In this document: positions 6,758-13,733 of the stretch, one piece after another
Numbering within the stretch: the stretch's first letter is position 1
Layout of the letters: each line of letters starts with the position of its first letter
From: a virus
DNA: 34,990 nucleotides
Virus record (IMG/VR): IMGVR_UViG_3300008259_000020
Location: 1-34,990 of that record
Reading direction: 5' to 3' (one strand)
Program-made: the position numbers and the translations under genes
The notes under the pieces: model-generated
What the model was told of the DNA's origin: nothing
The model's input: only the letters and a program-made list of their open reading frames with translations
The model's database searches: none

Positions 6758-7476
6758 GCTGCTATCCTTGCTTCTTGATAAAATTGTAATGTTTCAAAAG
6801 TAAATCTCCAGTCAGTTACTTCGATACCAACGCCTCTATTGCGTTTTTTAATCTCTTGTGCTAGTGGATAATCGTTTCCGTCTTCGGACATCTTATCTCC
6901 AAAAAAGTAAAGTCTATCCCCGCTTTTAAAATGTTCTAGTATTTGACTTTTATCTTTGCCTTTTTCGTAAATGTCAATGCCAGTTTCGCCACCAATACGT
7001 GCTTCAAGGTCTTTGAAGGTTGAATTAAATCCATCAACTAGTTTTTTTCTTTCCTGATCTAATTCGTCAAATTCAACATATAGACGACGTTCTTTTAACG
7101 TAGCATTTCTTCCTACAACACTAAAGTTGACTGCACCACCACGTTCTTCGATATGGTTACCTGTGCGTAAAACAAACTTACTTTGTTTTAATTTGCCTTC
7201 TAACCAGTGACGTGCGAGATCTGGTAATTGCCAAGTTGATTGTTTTACAACATTGCCTTTGACTCTTACTTCATTGCCACTGCAATTAAAAATAATACTA
7301 ACAGCGTTTACAATACGTTCGTTGAGTTGCTCAACGGTTTTGCTATAATCGCTACCAGTTACTAGATATACAGAATTTTGTTGACAAAACAACAAAAAGA
7401 AATCAGCAAACTCAGGATTTATCTTTCCTCTACTAGGAGTAAGGGTTCCGTCTACATCAAAGATAAATTTATTCAT
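6754..7476 (-). CDS. HAD-family phosphatase/mutase resembling eukaryotic-type phosphomannomutase
   Basis: 240 residues. It begins with the HAD motif FDVDGTLTPSRGKI (nucleophile Asp7, acid/base Asp9). VTGSDYSKTVEQL, VNFSVVGRNATLKERRLY and YFFGDKMSEDGND follow in the same order as in human PMM1/PMM2 (GGSDFEKVQEQLG, NVSPIGRSCSQEER, FFGDKTMPGGND). Those enzymes interconvert mannose-6-phosphate and mannose-1-phosphate. Similarity runs along the whole length, cap domain included. The genes on either side are a cytidylyltransferase and a nucleotide-sugar dehydrogenase, so a role in making an activated sugar is likely. Whether it acts as a mutase or only as a phosphatase is open. Confidence 0.8.
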   Translation of the reverse strand: MNKFIFDVDGTLTPSRGKINPEFADFFLLFCQQNSVYLVTGSDYSKTVEQLNERIVNAVSIIFNCSGNEVRVKGNVVKQSTWQLPDLARHWLEGKLKQSKFVLRTGNHIEERGGAVNFSVVGRNATLKERRLYVEFDELDQERKKLVDGFNSTFKDLEARIGGETGIDIYEKGKDKSQILEHFKSGDRLYFFGDKMSEDGNDYPLAQEIKKRNRGVGIEVTDWRFTFETLQFYQEARIAA

Positions 7477-7904
7477 ATGCTTTTAGATTCCTTTTCTGCG
7501 TCAACTACTCTTCGACGTAAATCGCTACTGCTAAATCTGTGATCACGTTTGTTAAAATGTAACTCAATGCCACGTTTACGACATACGTCTTTGCCAGAAA
7601 AATCCTTTTCGCGATATTCTTCACCTAGAAATCGTATGTCAATTTCAAACAGTTCTAGTATATCCACTACATCTTGTTCTGTTTGATATGGAACAATTTC
7701 GTCTATAAACTTAACAGCATTTAGTTGAGCATAGCGTTCTACCAATGTTTGAACTGGTTTGTTTTTTTCTGTAGGGCGGTCTATTGTGGGATCTGTTTGC
7801 AAGCCTACAATTAAATAATCGCAGTTTGCTTTGGCTTCTCGTAACATACCAATGTGTCCGGCATGTAACAGATCAAAGGTGCTAAAAGTTATTCCTACTT
7901 TCAT
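7473..7904 (-). CDS. Cytidylyltransferase-like nucleotidyltransferase (TagD type)
   Basis: 143 residues. HAGH at 14-17, within the TFDLLHAGHIGML segment, is the nucleotide-binding HxGH motif. VERYAQLNAVKFIDEIVPY and C-terminal RFSSSDLRRRV fill the places of the RYxxV and ISTTxL/R motifs of glycerol-3-phosphate cytidylyltransferases and related enzymes. It should join CTP or another NTP to a small phosphate compound such as glycerol phosphate or a sugar phosphate. GGAG precedes the start, lying across the stop of the DNA polymerase gene, and the end overlaps the HAD gene as ATGA. The exact substrate is not determined. Confidence 0.8.
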   Translation of the reverse strand: MKVGITFSTFDLLHAGHIGMLREAKANCDYLIVGLQTDPTIDRPTEKNKPVQTLVERYAQLNAVKFIDEIVPYQTEQDVVDILELFEIDIRFLGEEYREKDFSGKDVCRKRGIELHFNKRDHRFSSSDLRRRVVDAEKESKSI

Positions 7905-7907
7905 GTA

Positions 7908-10574
7908 TTAACTCCAATCAAAAAGTGAATTAAACGTAGTATTTTGTTTAGTGCTTTCTAAATCATAATCTAGAACGCCGATAAGATTGTCAAGTTTGTT
8001 ATCAATGATAACTTCTTCCATACTGTTATCATCAAATGGCAATTCTTTAAACCACTGCGGAAGTCTTAATTCGTCTACTGGATATGCTACACTAGTATAC
8101 CCAAGTGGATTTTGTCTTACCTTACAAACAATAACTTTCATGCCGTCCACAATCTCTTGACTGTATCTGTCGCCGTTCATGCGCTTTAGTGTATTCCAGT
8201 TAATGCTTGCACGAACGTGACCTGGCATATTTGCTTTTCCAAGTTTTGCTTCTTCTCGCTGATATGCTTGAATATTATTGGCACGTTTTGGCGAGCCTTT
8301 TTCATATCCAGGACGTTCTTTAAATGCACGTCTAAAGTTTGTAATAGCCTCGAGTATGTCACTTTCCGGTTTCTTTAACAACACCATAGTAAGCAATTCG
8401 CTGAGAAACTCTTGCATAAACACAGGAGTATCACTGCGCTTTAGATCAAGACCCATTGCTTTAATCTTACCAGGTTTGCCGTCGACGTCTTTGCGTTTGT
8501 TTTCTTCATCATATACAAGAACTGCATAACGTTTCTTGGTAATAAACAATCCAGTTTCGCCTACAATTTCACGTCCTGCTTTGATTACTTCTGCACGGTT
8601 CTTTGGGCAATGAAACGCACTGCCCATAAATTCGCCGAAGGTTTTATTTGCTTCTTCGGAAACTTGATCATACAATGTAATAACATTTTCTTTACTCCAT
8701 GGTATGTGTCCGTCGTTGATGTCTTTTTGCAGTGTAGAGAATGCACTAAAGTATACAGAGTCAGTATCACCGTAAATTATTGCCTTACCGACATGATCGT
8801 ATTCGCCAGTGATAATTTCATTTACTTTACTAGCCATGTGCTTGGCAATCTGTCTACCAGTTAGTGTAGTGCTTTGTCCAATGCGTTTGTCGAAAAACCT
8901 GCAACCTGGATTAAGAATAGCACCATACAAACTGTTAAGGTTAATCTTCTTAACCAACTGACGCTTGTCCCAGAACGAAATTTCAGTTTCGTTTCCTGCA
9001 TCCTTTGCTTTTTTAAGCATTGCCTGTAGTTCTTTACGTTCTTTGTACCAACGTGCCAGTAGTCCGGGAATAACAGATTCGAACTCATGTGTAAAGATAG
9101 TACCGTTAGCACTGATCATCCAAGGCATGTTGCTGTCAAACATTAGTTTATAAAGTTCAGCACCGCTTAACACGTCAGTACGACCATCTTCCCAATCAAC
9201 TGTGATGGTCTTGTCTCTGCGTTGTTCCATTACCCAAGTGTATTCAAATGTGCCAAACAGGCCTTCCCACGCTGCGGCAAATGATTTTTTATGCAGTGTC
9301 ATCTGCTCGTGGATATATTGATCAGTGTATTCTGGGCGTAACTGTCCAACAATACTTTCTGGAGCCATGTTTAATGCTCTAATTACTGAAGGATACAGAC
9401 TGTTCAAGTCCATACTTCCAACCCACTGATGCAATCCTTTTTTGGGATATGCAACATATGCACCTGCTGCTTGTGTGTTGCCGCCGTGGTCACGTCTATT
9501 CGGAACCTGCATACCTCTACGGTGTGCTTCGTTGATAATTGCTTGTTCTGTAACAGCAACCGCACCCATAATAGTTTGCAACAGAACAGTGTTGTCGTGA
9601 GCAATCTCATTTGCTAGATCAATAAAGCGTAGTTTTTTGTCTAGTTTATCAAGTAGTGCAACGTCCTGTCTGTTATATTCTATAAAGGTTCTAAAGTCGT
9701 TATTGTAAAGTTGATCTAGTGTGCCTTCGTATTGTGTCTTGCGTTCATCTAGTTCGTACTCGCCAATTGCATCAAGTCTATAACTATGACGTTCTTCGTA
9801 AGTGTACTTACGATACAATTCTAGAGAGTCAATATGTACACGACCTACAAAGTCAAATGTCTCAGAAGTCTTGCCGTACTTTTCGTATTCGCGCTTCTTG
9901 GGATATTGATCCCATAAGCAAAAACGTCTAGTATCGTTTTTACTCAACACTCTAGCAACTCTATTGACAGTGTACGGAACGTCATATCCTTCACTGTTCC
10001 AACCACTTAGAATATCTGCATCTTGTATCAAGTCAAGAAATGTATCCAACATGTCTGCTTCTTTTTCAAAAAGAATACAGTTCTCGCCCCACTCTACACA
10101 ATGTTCACGGGCTTGCTCCATTGTTAGTGTCTTTGGTGGAACTGCTAGTGTTATAAGTGCATCCACCCACTGTAAACAAACAGTGATTGCAGTAATTGGC
10201 ATAAACGGATCGCTAGTAGGAGCAAATCCACGTTCTGGATCAAAGTCGGTCTCGATATCCCAAAATGCTACGTTTAGTTTAGGAGCATCTTGATTTTCGT
10301 AGTTTTCACTTAGACACTGAAAGATAGGATTAATATCGCTTTCAAACAGATTCTTATTTTTATTAATTGCTAATTCTTTTCTGTAGTCTTTGGTATTTTT
10401 ACAAACAATGCGACTTAGCGGATCGCCATATACACTTTTATACTTTCCTTTAGGATCTTCGTAATAGAAAGTATACTTTACTGGATACTCTTGTTGTATT
10501 CGTTTTCCGTCTTTACGTTCAATAACTCTAATAATATCAGAGTCTCTGTCAAACATTGCGTCGACATATGGCAT
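7908..10574 (-). CDS. 43: Family B DNA polymerase, T4 gp43 type
   Basis: 888 residues, close to T4 gp43 (898). Exonuclease motifs are AFWDIETD (Asp106/Glu108), a SGWNSEGYDVPY segment and YNRQDVALLD; polymerase motifs are DLNSLYPSVI (A), KINLNSLYGAI (B) and YGDTDSVYF (C), so both proofreading and synthesis should be active. The last residues, NTTFNSLFDWS, resemble the C-terminal clamp-binding peptide of gp43. AAGGAG lies six bases before the ATG. It is uninterrupted, with no intein or intron insertion. It replicates the phage genome with the clamp and clamp loader found elsewhere in the window. Confidence 0.97.
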   Translation of the reverse strand: MPYVDAMFDRDSDIIRVIERKDGKRIQQEYPVKYTFYYEDPKGKYKSVYGDPLSRIVCKNTKDYRKELAINKNKNLFESDINPIFQCLSENYENQDAPKLNVAFWDIETDFDPERGFAPTSDPFMPITAITVCLQWVDALITLAVPPKTLTMEQAREHCVEWGENCILFEKEADMLDTFLDLIQDADILSGWNSEGYDVPYTVNRVARVLSKNDTRRFCLWDQYPKKREYEKYGKTSETFDFVGRVHIDSLELYRKYTYEERHSYRLDAIGEYELDERKTQYEGTLDQLYNNDFRTFIEYNRQDVALLDKLDKKLRFIDLANEIAHDNTVLLQTIMGAVAVTEQAIINEAHRRGMQVPNRRDHGGNTQAAGAYVAYPKKGLHQWVGSMDLNSLYPSVIRALNMAPESIVGQLRPEYTDQYIHEQMTLHKKSFAAAWEGLFGTFEYTWVMEQRRDKTITVDWEDGRTDVLSGAELYKLMFDSNMPWMISANGTIFTHEFESVIPGLLARWYKERKELQAMLKKAKDAGNETEISFWDKRQLVKKINLNSLYGAILNPGCRFFDKRIGQSTTLTGRQIAKHMASKVNEIITGEYDHVGKAIIYGDTDSVYFSAFSTLQKDINDGHIPWSKENVITLYDQVSEEANKTFGEFMGSAFHCPKNRAEVIKAGREIVGETGLFITKKRYAVLVYDEENKRKDVDGKPGKIKAMGLDLKRSDTPVFMQEFLSELLTMVLLKKPESDILEAITNFRRAFKERPGYEKGSPKRANNIQAYQREEAKLGKANMPGHVRASINWNTLKRMNGDRYSQEIVDGMKVIVCKVRQNPLGYTSVAYPVDELRLPQWFKELPFDDNSMEEVIIDNKLDNLIGVLDYDLESTKQNTTFNSLFDWS

Positions 10575-10642
10575 TCATTTCTCCTTGTTGCTTCTTGGCC
10601 AACTAACCATCTACTTGCTCTTAAGTGAGCGACTCTATTCAT
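10478..10642 (-). other. Polymerase leader region with a possible overlapping mini-ORF
   Basis: Between the upstream gene and the polymerase (10575-10641) there is no recognised gene. An ATG at 10642 shares a base with the upstream stop (TAATG), the junction style used widely here, and opens a 54-codon frame starting MNRVAHLRASRWLVGQEATR. It would overlap the polymerase by 97 bases, and its overlapping half looks like a shadow of the polymerase frame. The leader also contains the 8-base palindrome TTGGCCAA about 25 bases before the polymerase start. T4 gp43 represses its own translation through a leader hairpin, so this may be regulatory rather than coding. Confidence 0.2.
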
Positions 10643-10875
10643 TACTTATTGTGTTTTAACATGTACAGTGTAATTTTAGGATCATCTACTACTAGTAAAT
10701 CGCTTGGGTATTTCCTATCAGGCCATGATCGTCCTACTGCTACAACATTAATCATTTTAGGATTAACTTTTTTAACTACTGCTATTTTAAGCCTGCTATG
10801 GTCGGGGTACACCACAGTGTCCCCGACATTAATGCTGTTTCCTAAAATATCTTTATGTATTATTTCCTCAGTCAT
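10642..10875 (-). CDS. Small beta-rich phage protein, unknown function
   Basis: 77 residues from the ATG that overlaps the upstream stop by 8 bases (ATGACTGA); a start three codons earlier is also possible. The core NVGDTVVYPDHSRLKIAVVKK followed by INVVAVGRSWPDRKYPSDLL looks like a small SH3-like barrel, the G-D-x-V-x-Y pattern being common in such folds. No named family was recognised. It lies between dsbA and DNA polymerase behind the promoter at 11154-11182. Confidence 0.55.
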   Translation of the reverse strand: MTEEIIHKDILGNSINVGDTVVYPDHSRLKIAVVKKVNPKMINVVAVGRSWPDRKYPSDLLVVDDPKITLYMLKHNK

Positions 10876-11134
10876 CTTTATCATAACCGAGAGTAGCAAC
10901 AATAGTTTCGAGATCTTCGAATTCGTCTGTGTGACGTGTCCAATCTCTTTTCATTGCAACTTTGATTGCTTTGTTAATCAAACTTGGTTTGACATTAAGT
11001 TCTTCTGCAACACTTTTAATAGTGTCTTTTAAGCCACCTTGCAAGTCGGCAATTTCTTGTAGGACGCTAACACCTTCCTTAACAAGACGATCCAATTTTG
11101 CTTTTTCTTCAGGCCCGTAGACTCTGTCACTCAT
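10868..11134 (-). CDS. dsbA: DsbA-like dsDNA-binding late transcription protein
   Basis: 88 residues from the ATG at 11134, chosen because AAGGAGT lies six bases upstream; a longer frame to 11182 runs through the promoter. The sequence is helical: LVKEGVSVLQEIADLQGGL, then IKSVAEELNVKPSLINKAIK, an HTH-like stretch, and an acidic tail DEFEDLETIVATLG. It resembles the short DsbA-like proteins of marine T4-type phages. In T4, DsbA binds double-stranded DNA near late promoters and assists late transcription. It stands first in the operon that ends with DNA polymerase. Confidence 0.65.
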   Translation of the reverse strand: MSDRVYGPEEKAKLDRLVKEGVSVLQEIADLQGGLKDTIKSVAEELNVKPSLINKAIKVAMKRDWTRHTDEFEDLETIVATLGYDKDD

Positions 11135-11153
11135 GTAATACTCCTTTTTTAAA

Positions 11154-11182
11154 ACTTTAACAATAAATTGCTTGTTTGTCAA
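11154..11182 (-). promoter_or_regulatory. Predicted sigma70-type promoter for dsbA and DNA polymerase
   Basis: Minus strand TTGACA (11177-11182) and TAAAGT (11154-11159), spaced 17 bases, with TG one base before the -10 box (extended -10). The dsbA ribosome binding site and ATG follow within 25 bases. Confidence 0.65.
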
Positions 11183-11186
11183 CAGG

Positions 11187-11783
11187 TTATTTTACAAATG
11201 CACCTATTCTTCCGTGTACATCTGGATATTCTTTATAGGTATATCCTTCGGGAGGCTCTGTGCTTTCGCCCTCCCACACTGGTATAAAATGAACAATATT
11301 GTTTTCAAAATCTTGATTATGTCTAAAATGAACTTCTATTAGTTTGCCGCCAATGTATTCGCAGTTAATCCATTCATACTTTTCTACAAACGGTTTTAGT
11401 ACATTAGGTAATCTTATTCTGTCAGCAACACGAACCCAATGTTCCCAACGTGTAAATGTTGTGTCAGGTTTATGTCCTTCTACTGCTAAAACTTGTTTTC
11501 CTTGATAGTAGTCTATACTTAGATGTCTACCTTCAAACCATTCACACCAAAAATGTCCTACAGGTAAGTGAGTGGTATCACGTTCTAGATAAACTTTTTG
11601 TGTACCTAGTCCTAACCCTTGCATATTAACACAAGGCCGTACAATATAATGGCCCGGTAAAGTTACATCTAAACCTACCGGGCCGCAATTATAATCGAGT
11701 TTTTTTGAAAGTATAAGTTTATCTAGAACCCACATATCGTCCGGATCAATTGTTTTCCAAACTAGATTTTCTGCGTATTCCAT
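11187..11783 (-). CDS. Unknown phage protein with ATP-grasp-like features
   Basis: 198 residues. Not a named family to me, but the order of segments recalls a reduced ATP-grasp domain: GHYIVRPCVNMQGLGLGT near residue 45 (a hydrophobic-Lys/Arg-Pro strand then a Gly-rich loop), FWCEWFEGRHLSIDYY (like the acidic hinge strand), and INCEYIGGKLIEVHFRHNQD near residue 140 (like the metal-binding E-x-N/H strand). ATP-grasp enzymes ligate a carboxylate to an amine or thiol. The protein is shorter than most family members and the match is by eye, so treat this as a suggestion. It starts 2 bases after the stop of the DUF3008-like gene and lies at the end of the large block that runs down from 20905. Confidence 0.55.
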   Translation of the reverse strand: MEYAENLVWKTIDPDDMWVLDKLILSKKLDYNCGPVGLDVTLPGHYIVRPCVNMQGLGLGTQKVYLERDTTHLPVGHFWCEWFEGRHLSIDYYQGKQVLAVEGHKPDTTFTRWEHWVRVADRIRLPNVLKPFVEKYEWINCEYIGGKLIEVHFRHNQDFENNIVHFIPVWEGESTEPPEGYTYKEYPDVHGRIGAFVK

Positions 11784-11785
11784 TT

Positions 11786-12511
11786 TTACTTTTTAACGTG
11801 TTCGGGTTTACCTTTGTGCTTGGTTTTAGCATAGTCTTTTGCGTCTGCTTTGCTCATGCCTTTAGCAGCCTTTGCTACTTCTTTACTAGCAGGCTTTTCG
11901 CCCGATTTTGCAGCGTAAACCATGCCCATAAACTTTTGTTGTGCTTTTGACTTGGCTTTTTCCAGCAACGACTTGTATGCTGTTGCTTCTGATTCTTTCA
12001 TTTTTAAAGTTTTTGATTCAGCAGTAATAGGACTCATTACTTTTTCATCATACTCTAGTGCATGATATACACTGCCGATATAGTCTGCTGCTTTGGTAAT
12101 CTTGCTTTGCTGCCAACCTTCGAGGCCTTCTGCTTCACTGATGTTTTTTAGCAATTCGTGTAGTTTAATTGCATACTTTGCAATTTTATAAAGTTCAGCA
12201 CGAGCCATTTGTACTTCGTGATCTTGTTCTGCTGCACCAGCAAGTTCAGCAAGACCTTCAATTAGTTTAGATTCTGCCATAGCAGGCTGTCCGGCCTTGT
12301 TTGCTCTTGCTACAAGACCCTTGATAATTTCTGGAGACATTCCAGTTTTTTGTGAAAGTTCTGCCATGTTCTTAGCACCAAACGGTGTGCCAAAGTTTTC
12401 CAAATGATCTGCTAGTCTTGCCATTGCGTTAGCAATCATATCGTTTGGTTCTTTTACTGCTAGTTGTTGCAGTTTACGGCCTAGTGCAGCATACTTCATA
12501 TTTGGTTCCAT
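11786..12511 (-). CDS. Phage protein with C-terminal DUF3008-like domain
   Basis: 241 residues. The N-terminal two thirds are helical (KLQQLAVKEPNDMIANAMAR, EGWQQSKITKAADYIGSVYH). The last 60 residues, with AQQKFMGMVYAAKSGEKPAS and GMSKADAKDYAKTKHKG, match DUF3008, a short basic domain found in phage and bacterial proteins of unknown role. CGGAGA precedes the ATG, and a possible late promoter is just upstream. It probably belongs to the virion or packaged-protein set transcribed late. Unlike many of its neighbours it does not begin with a clear [I/L]-x-E signal. Confidence 0.65.
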   Translation of the reverse strand: MEPNMKYAALGRKLQQLAVKEPNDMIANAMARLADHLENFGTPFGAKNMAELSQKTGMSPEIIKGLVARANKAGQPAMAESKLIEGLAELAGAAEQDHEVQMARAELYKIAKYAIKLHELLKNISEAEGLEGWQQSKITKAADYIGSVYHALEYDEKVMSPITAESKTLKMKESEATAYKSLLEKAKSKAQQKFMGMVYAAKSGEKPASKEVAKAAKGMSKADAKDYAKTKHKGKPEHVKK

Positions 12512-12533
12512 TGGTATCTCCGAGATCTTTTAT

Positions 12534-12541
12534 ATATTTAT
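12534..12541 (-). promoter_or_regulatory. Candidate T4-like late promoter
   Basis: Minus strand GATAAATATATAAAAG contains ATAAATAT, close to the T4 late promoter consensus TATAAATA, and lies about 22 bases before the ATG at 12511, leaving room for a short leader with GGAG. It overlaps the stop of the upstream gene. AT-rich sequence makes chance matches likely, so this is tentative. Confidence 0.35.
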
Positions 12542-13374
12542 CGTTTAATTGTTTTACCGCCGAACAAACTTACATCTTTCATATCCAATGCGTTGTCAGT
12601 TGGCTTTTGCATTTTTACTTTTGTTTTACTGTTTGCAACAGTTGCTACACCGCCTGCACTAGTACCGCCTGCTGTAGCAGTTTCGGCAATTTCTTCAGTA
12701 AATTTCTTAGTAATTTTAATATCGTCACGTCCAAAGGCAGTTACAAATGCTTGGAATTCTTTTGGACCCATAACAAATTCGTTTGCGTTTGGTTTAAAGT
12801 ATTGCATCACACGATCGTTTCTACGTAGTGTGCTCATTAGTCTCGGACTGGTAACTGTAAAGTGTCTTGTAATCTTCTTTGCTGCTGGTTCAACTCGTGC
12901 GTCGGCACTACCCCATGATCCATCTGATCCTTTTTTCTTACCTTTTACAGTAATCTTATTGTCAACTTTGTCAGACTTTTCTTTTTCTTTATATTCTACT
13001 TTTACTTTACCATTACTGGCTTTTTCAATCTGTCCAAGAAATTCGCCAAAATACGAAAATCTGTTAGCCAGTCCTGGAGCATCGATGGATATTGTTACAC
13101 CACGTGCTGCTGTAAATGTTTTGTCGGCAAGCATTTTTTTAATTGCATTAACCAAATCTTCCTTGCTTTTAAGATTGTAAAACTTCCATTTAGCATCGGC
13201 AAATTTTAAATCTGCTGCACTTGGAACAAAACCTGCATAACCTACCAAGTATGGGTTGTCATCACCACCACCTGCTGCGGCAATTGGCTTCTTAATGCCA
13301 AATCTCATAAAGATATTGCCGGCTGTTTTTTCTTTTTCTACTCTGTCTAGTTCTACAATCTGATTAACTTGCAT
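12538..13374 (-). CDS. Unknown phage protein with N-terminal I-V-E processing-like signal
   Basis: 278 residues. It begins MQVNQIVELDRVEKEKT; IVE at residues 6-8 fits the [I/L]-x-E signal cut by the T4 prohead protease. The middle is Lys-rich (VEYKEKEKSDKVDNKITVKG, then KKKGSDGSWGSADARV). A Gly/Ala/Thr-rich stretch (ETATAGGTSAGGVATV) precedes the C-terminus. No enzyme motif was seen. The basic, partly low-complexity character would suit an internal head protein packed with DNA. It lies 2 bases after the 55-residue gene. Confidence 0.55.
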   Translation of the reverse strand: MQVNQIVELDRVEKEKTAGNIFMRFGIKKPIAAAGGGDDNPYLVGYAGFVPSAADLKFADAKWKFYNLKSKEDLVNAIKKMLADKTFTAARGVTISIDAPGLANRFSYFGEFLGQIEKASNGKVKVEYKEKEKSDKVDNKITVKGKKKGSDGSWGSADARVEPAAKKITRHFTVTSPRLMSTLRRNDRVMQYFKPNANEFVMGPKEFQAFVTAFGRDDIKITKKFTEEIAETATAGGTSAGGVATVANSKTKVKMQKPTDNALDMKDVSLFGGKTIKR

Positions 13375-13376
13375 TG

Positions 13377-13544
13377 TTATCCACCTACTAATTTACCGCG
13401 CAATGGGTGTTTTTGTGTTGGTCCCATAGTGGGATGTACTTTTTTAGGCATAGGATCGGATCCTTTTGCTTGGTCTGGTTTTTTCTTTTCGCGACCAACA
13501 TCTACATTAAGTAAAGCAGTTTCTGTTATTTCAAAAACTTTCAT
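13377..13544 (-). CDS. Mini-protein (55 residues) with N-terminal I-T-E processing-like signal
   Basis: Begins MKVFEITETALLNVDVGREK, followed by a basic, Pro-rich tail ending HPLRGKLVGG. The first eight residues resemble those of the protein at 16680-17495 (MKVNEITE), and ITE at 6-8 fits the T4 gp21 cleavage rule. The start overlaps the previous stop as ATGA and the end lies 2 bases before the next start. After cleavage a short basic peptide of about 47 residues would remain, like the small internal peptides of T4 heads. Function unknown. Confidence 0.55.
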   Translation of the reverse strand: MKVFEITETALLNVDVGREKKKPDQAKGSDPMPKKVHPTMGPTQKHPLRGKLVGG

Positions 13545-13732
13545 TTTGCTTTCCTTAGACCTGCAATTTTTGCATTGATACCGTACTGTGCTAGTATTTG
13601 TTGTTTTGCTTCTTGAACATTACGTGCAGATACTTGAACAGGGATCCATTGACTATAGAACTTCTGTTGCACTTGTACGTTTGCAACAAAAATGGAAAAC
13701 ACCTGTGTATCTTTTAATTCACGTATTAGCAT
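13541..13732 (-). CDS. Small phage protein (63 residues), unknown function
   Basis: From the ATG at 13732, just past the stop of the 648-residue gene, it reads MLIRELKDTQVFSIFVANVQ and ends YGINAKIAGLRKAK. The frame is open further upstream but would then run backwards into the large gene. The N-terminus resembles the MLLRELFE of the 486-residue protein but has D rather than E after ELK, so a processing signal is doubtful. The fold seems mixed: a beta strand pair, then a basic helix (ARNVQEAKQQILAQYG). Confidence 0.5.
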   Translation of the reverse strand: MLIRELKDTQVFSIFVANVQVQQKFYSQWIPVQVSARNVQEAKQQILAQYGINAKIAGLRKAK

Positions 13733-13733
13733 A

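Noticed and set aside
12593-13180. 195-codon plus-strand frame opposite the 12538-13374 gene
   Set aside because: Hydrophobic, Ser/Leu-rich translation typical of the antisense of a Lys/Ala-rich gene; no start signal and the minus-strand gene fits the operon.
13377-13732. Reading the 63-residue protein from the far upstream ATG at 13846
   Set aside because: That would overlap the large gene by more than 100 bases; the ATG at 13732 follows its stop directly.
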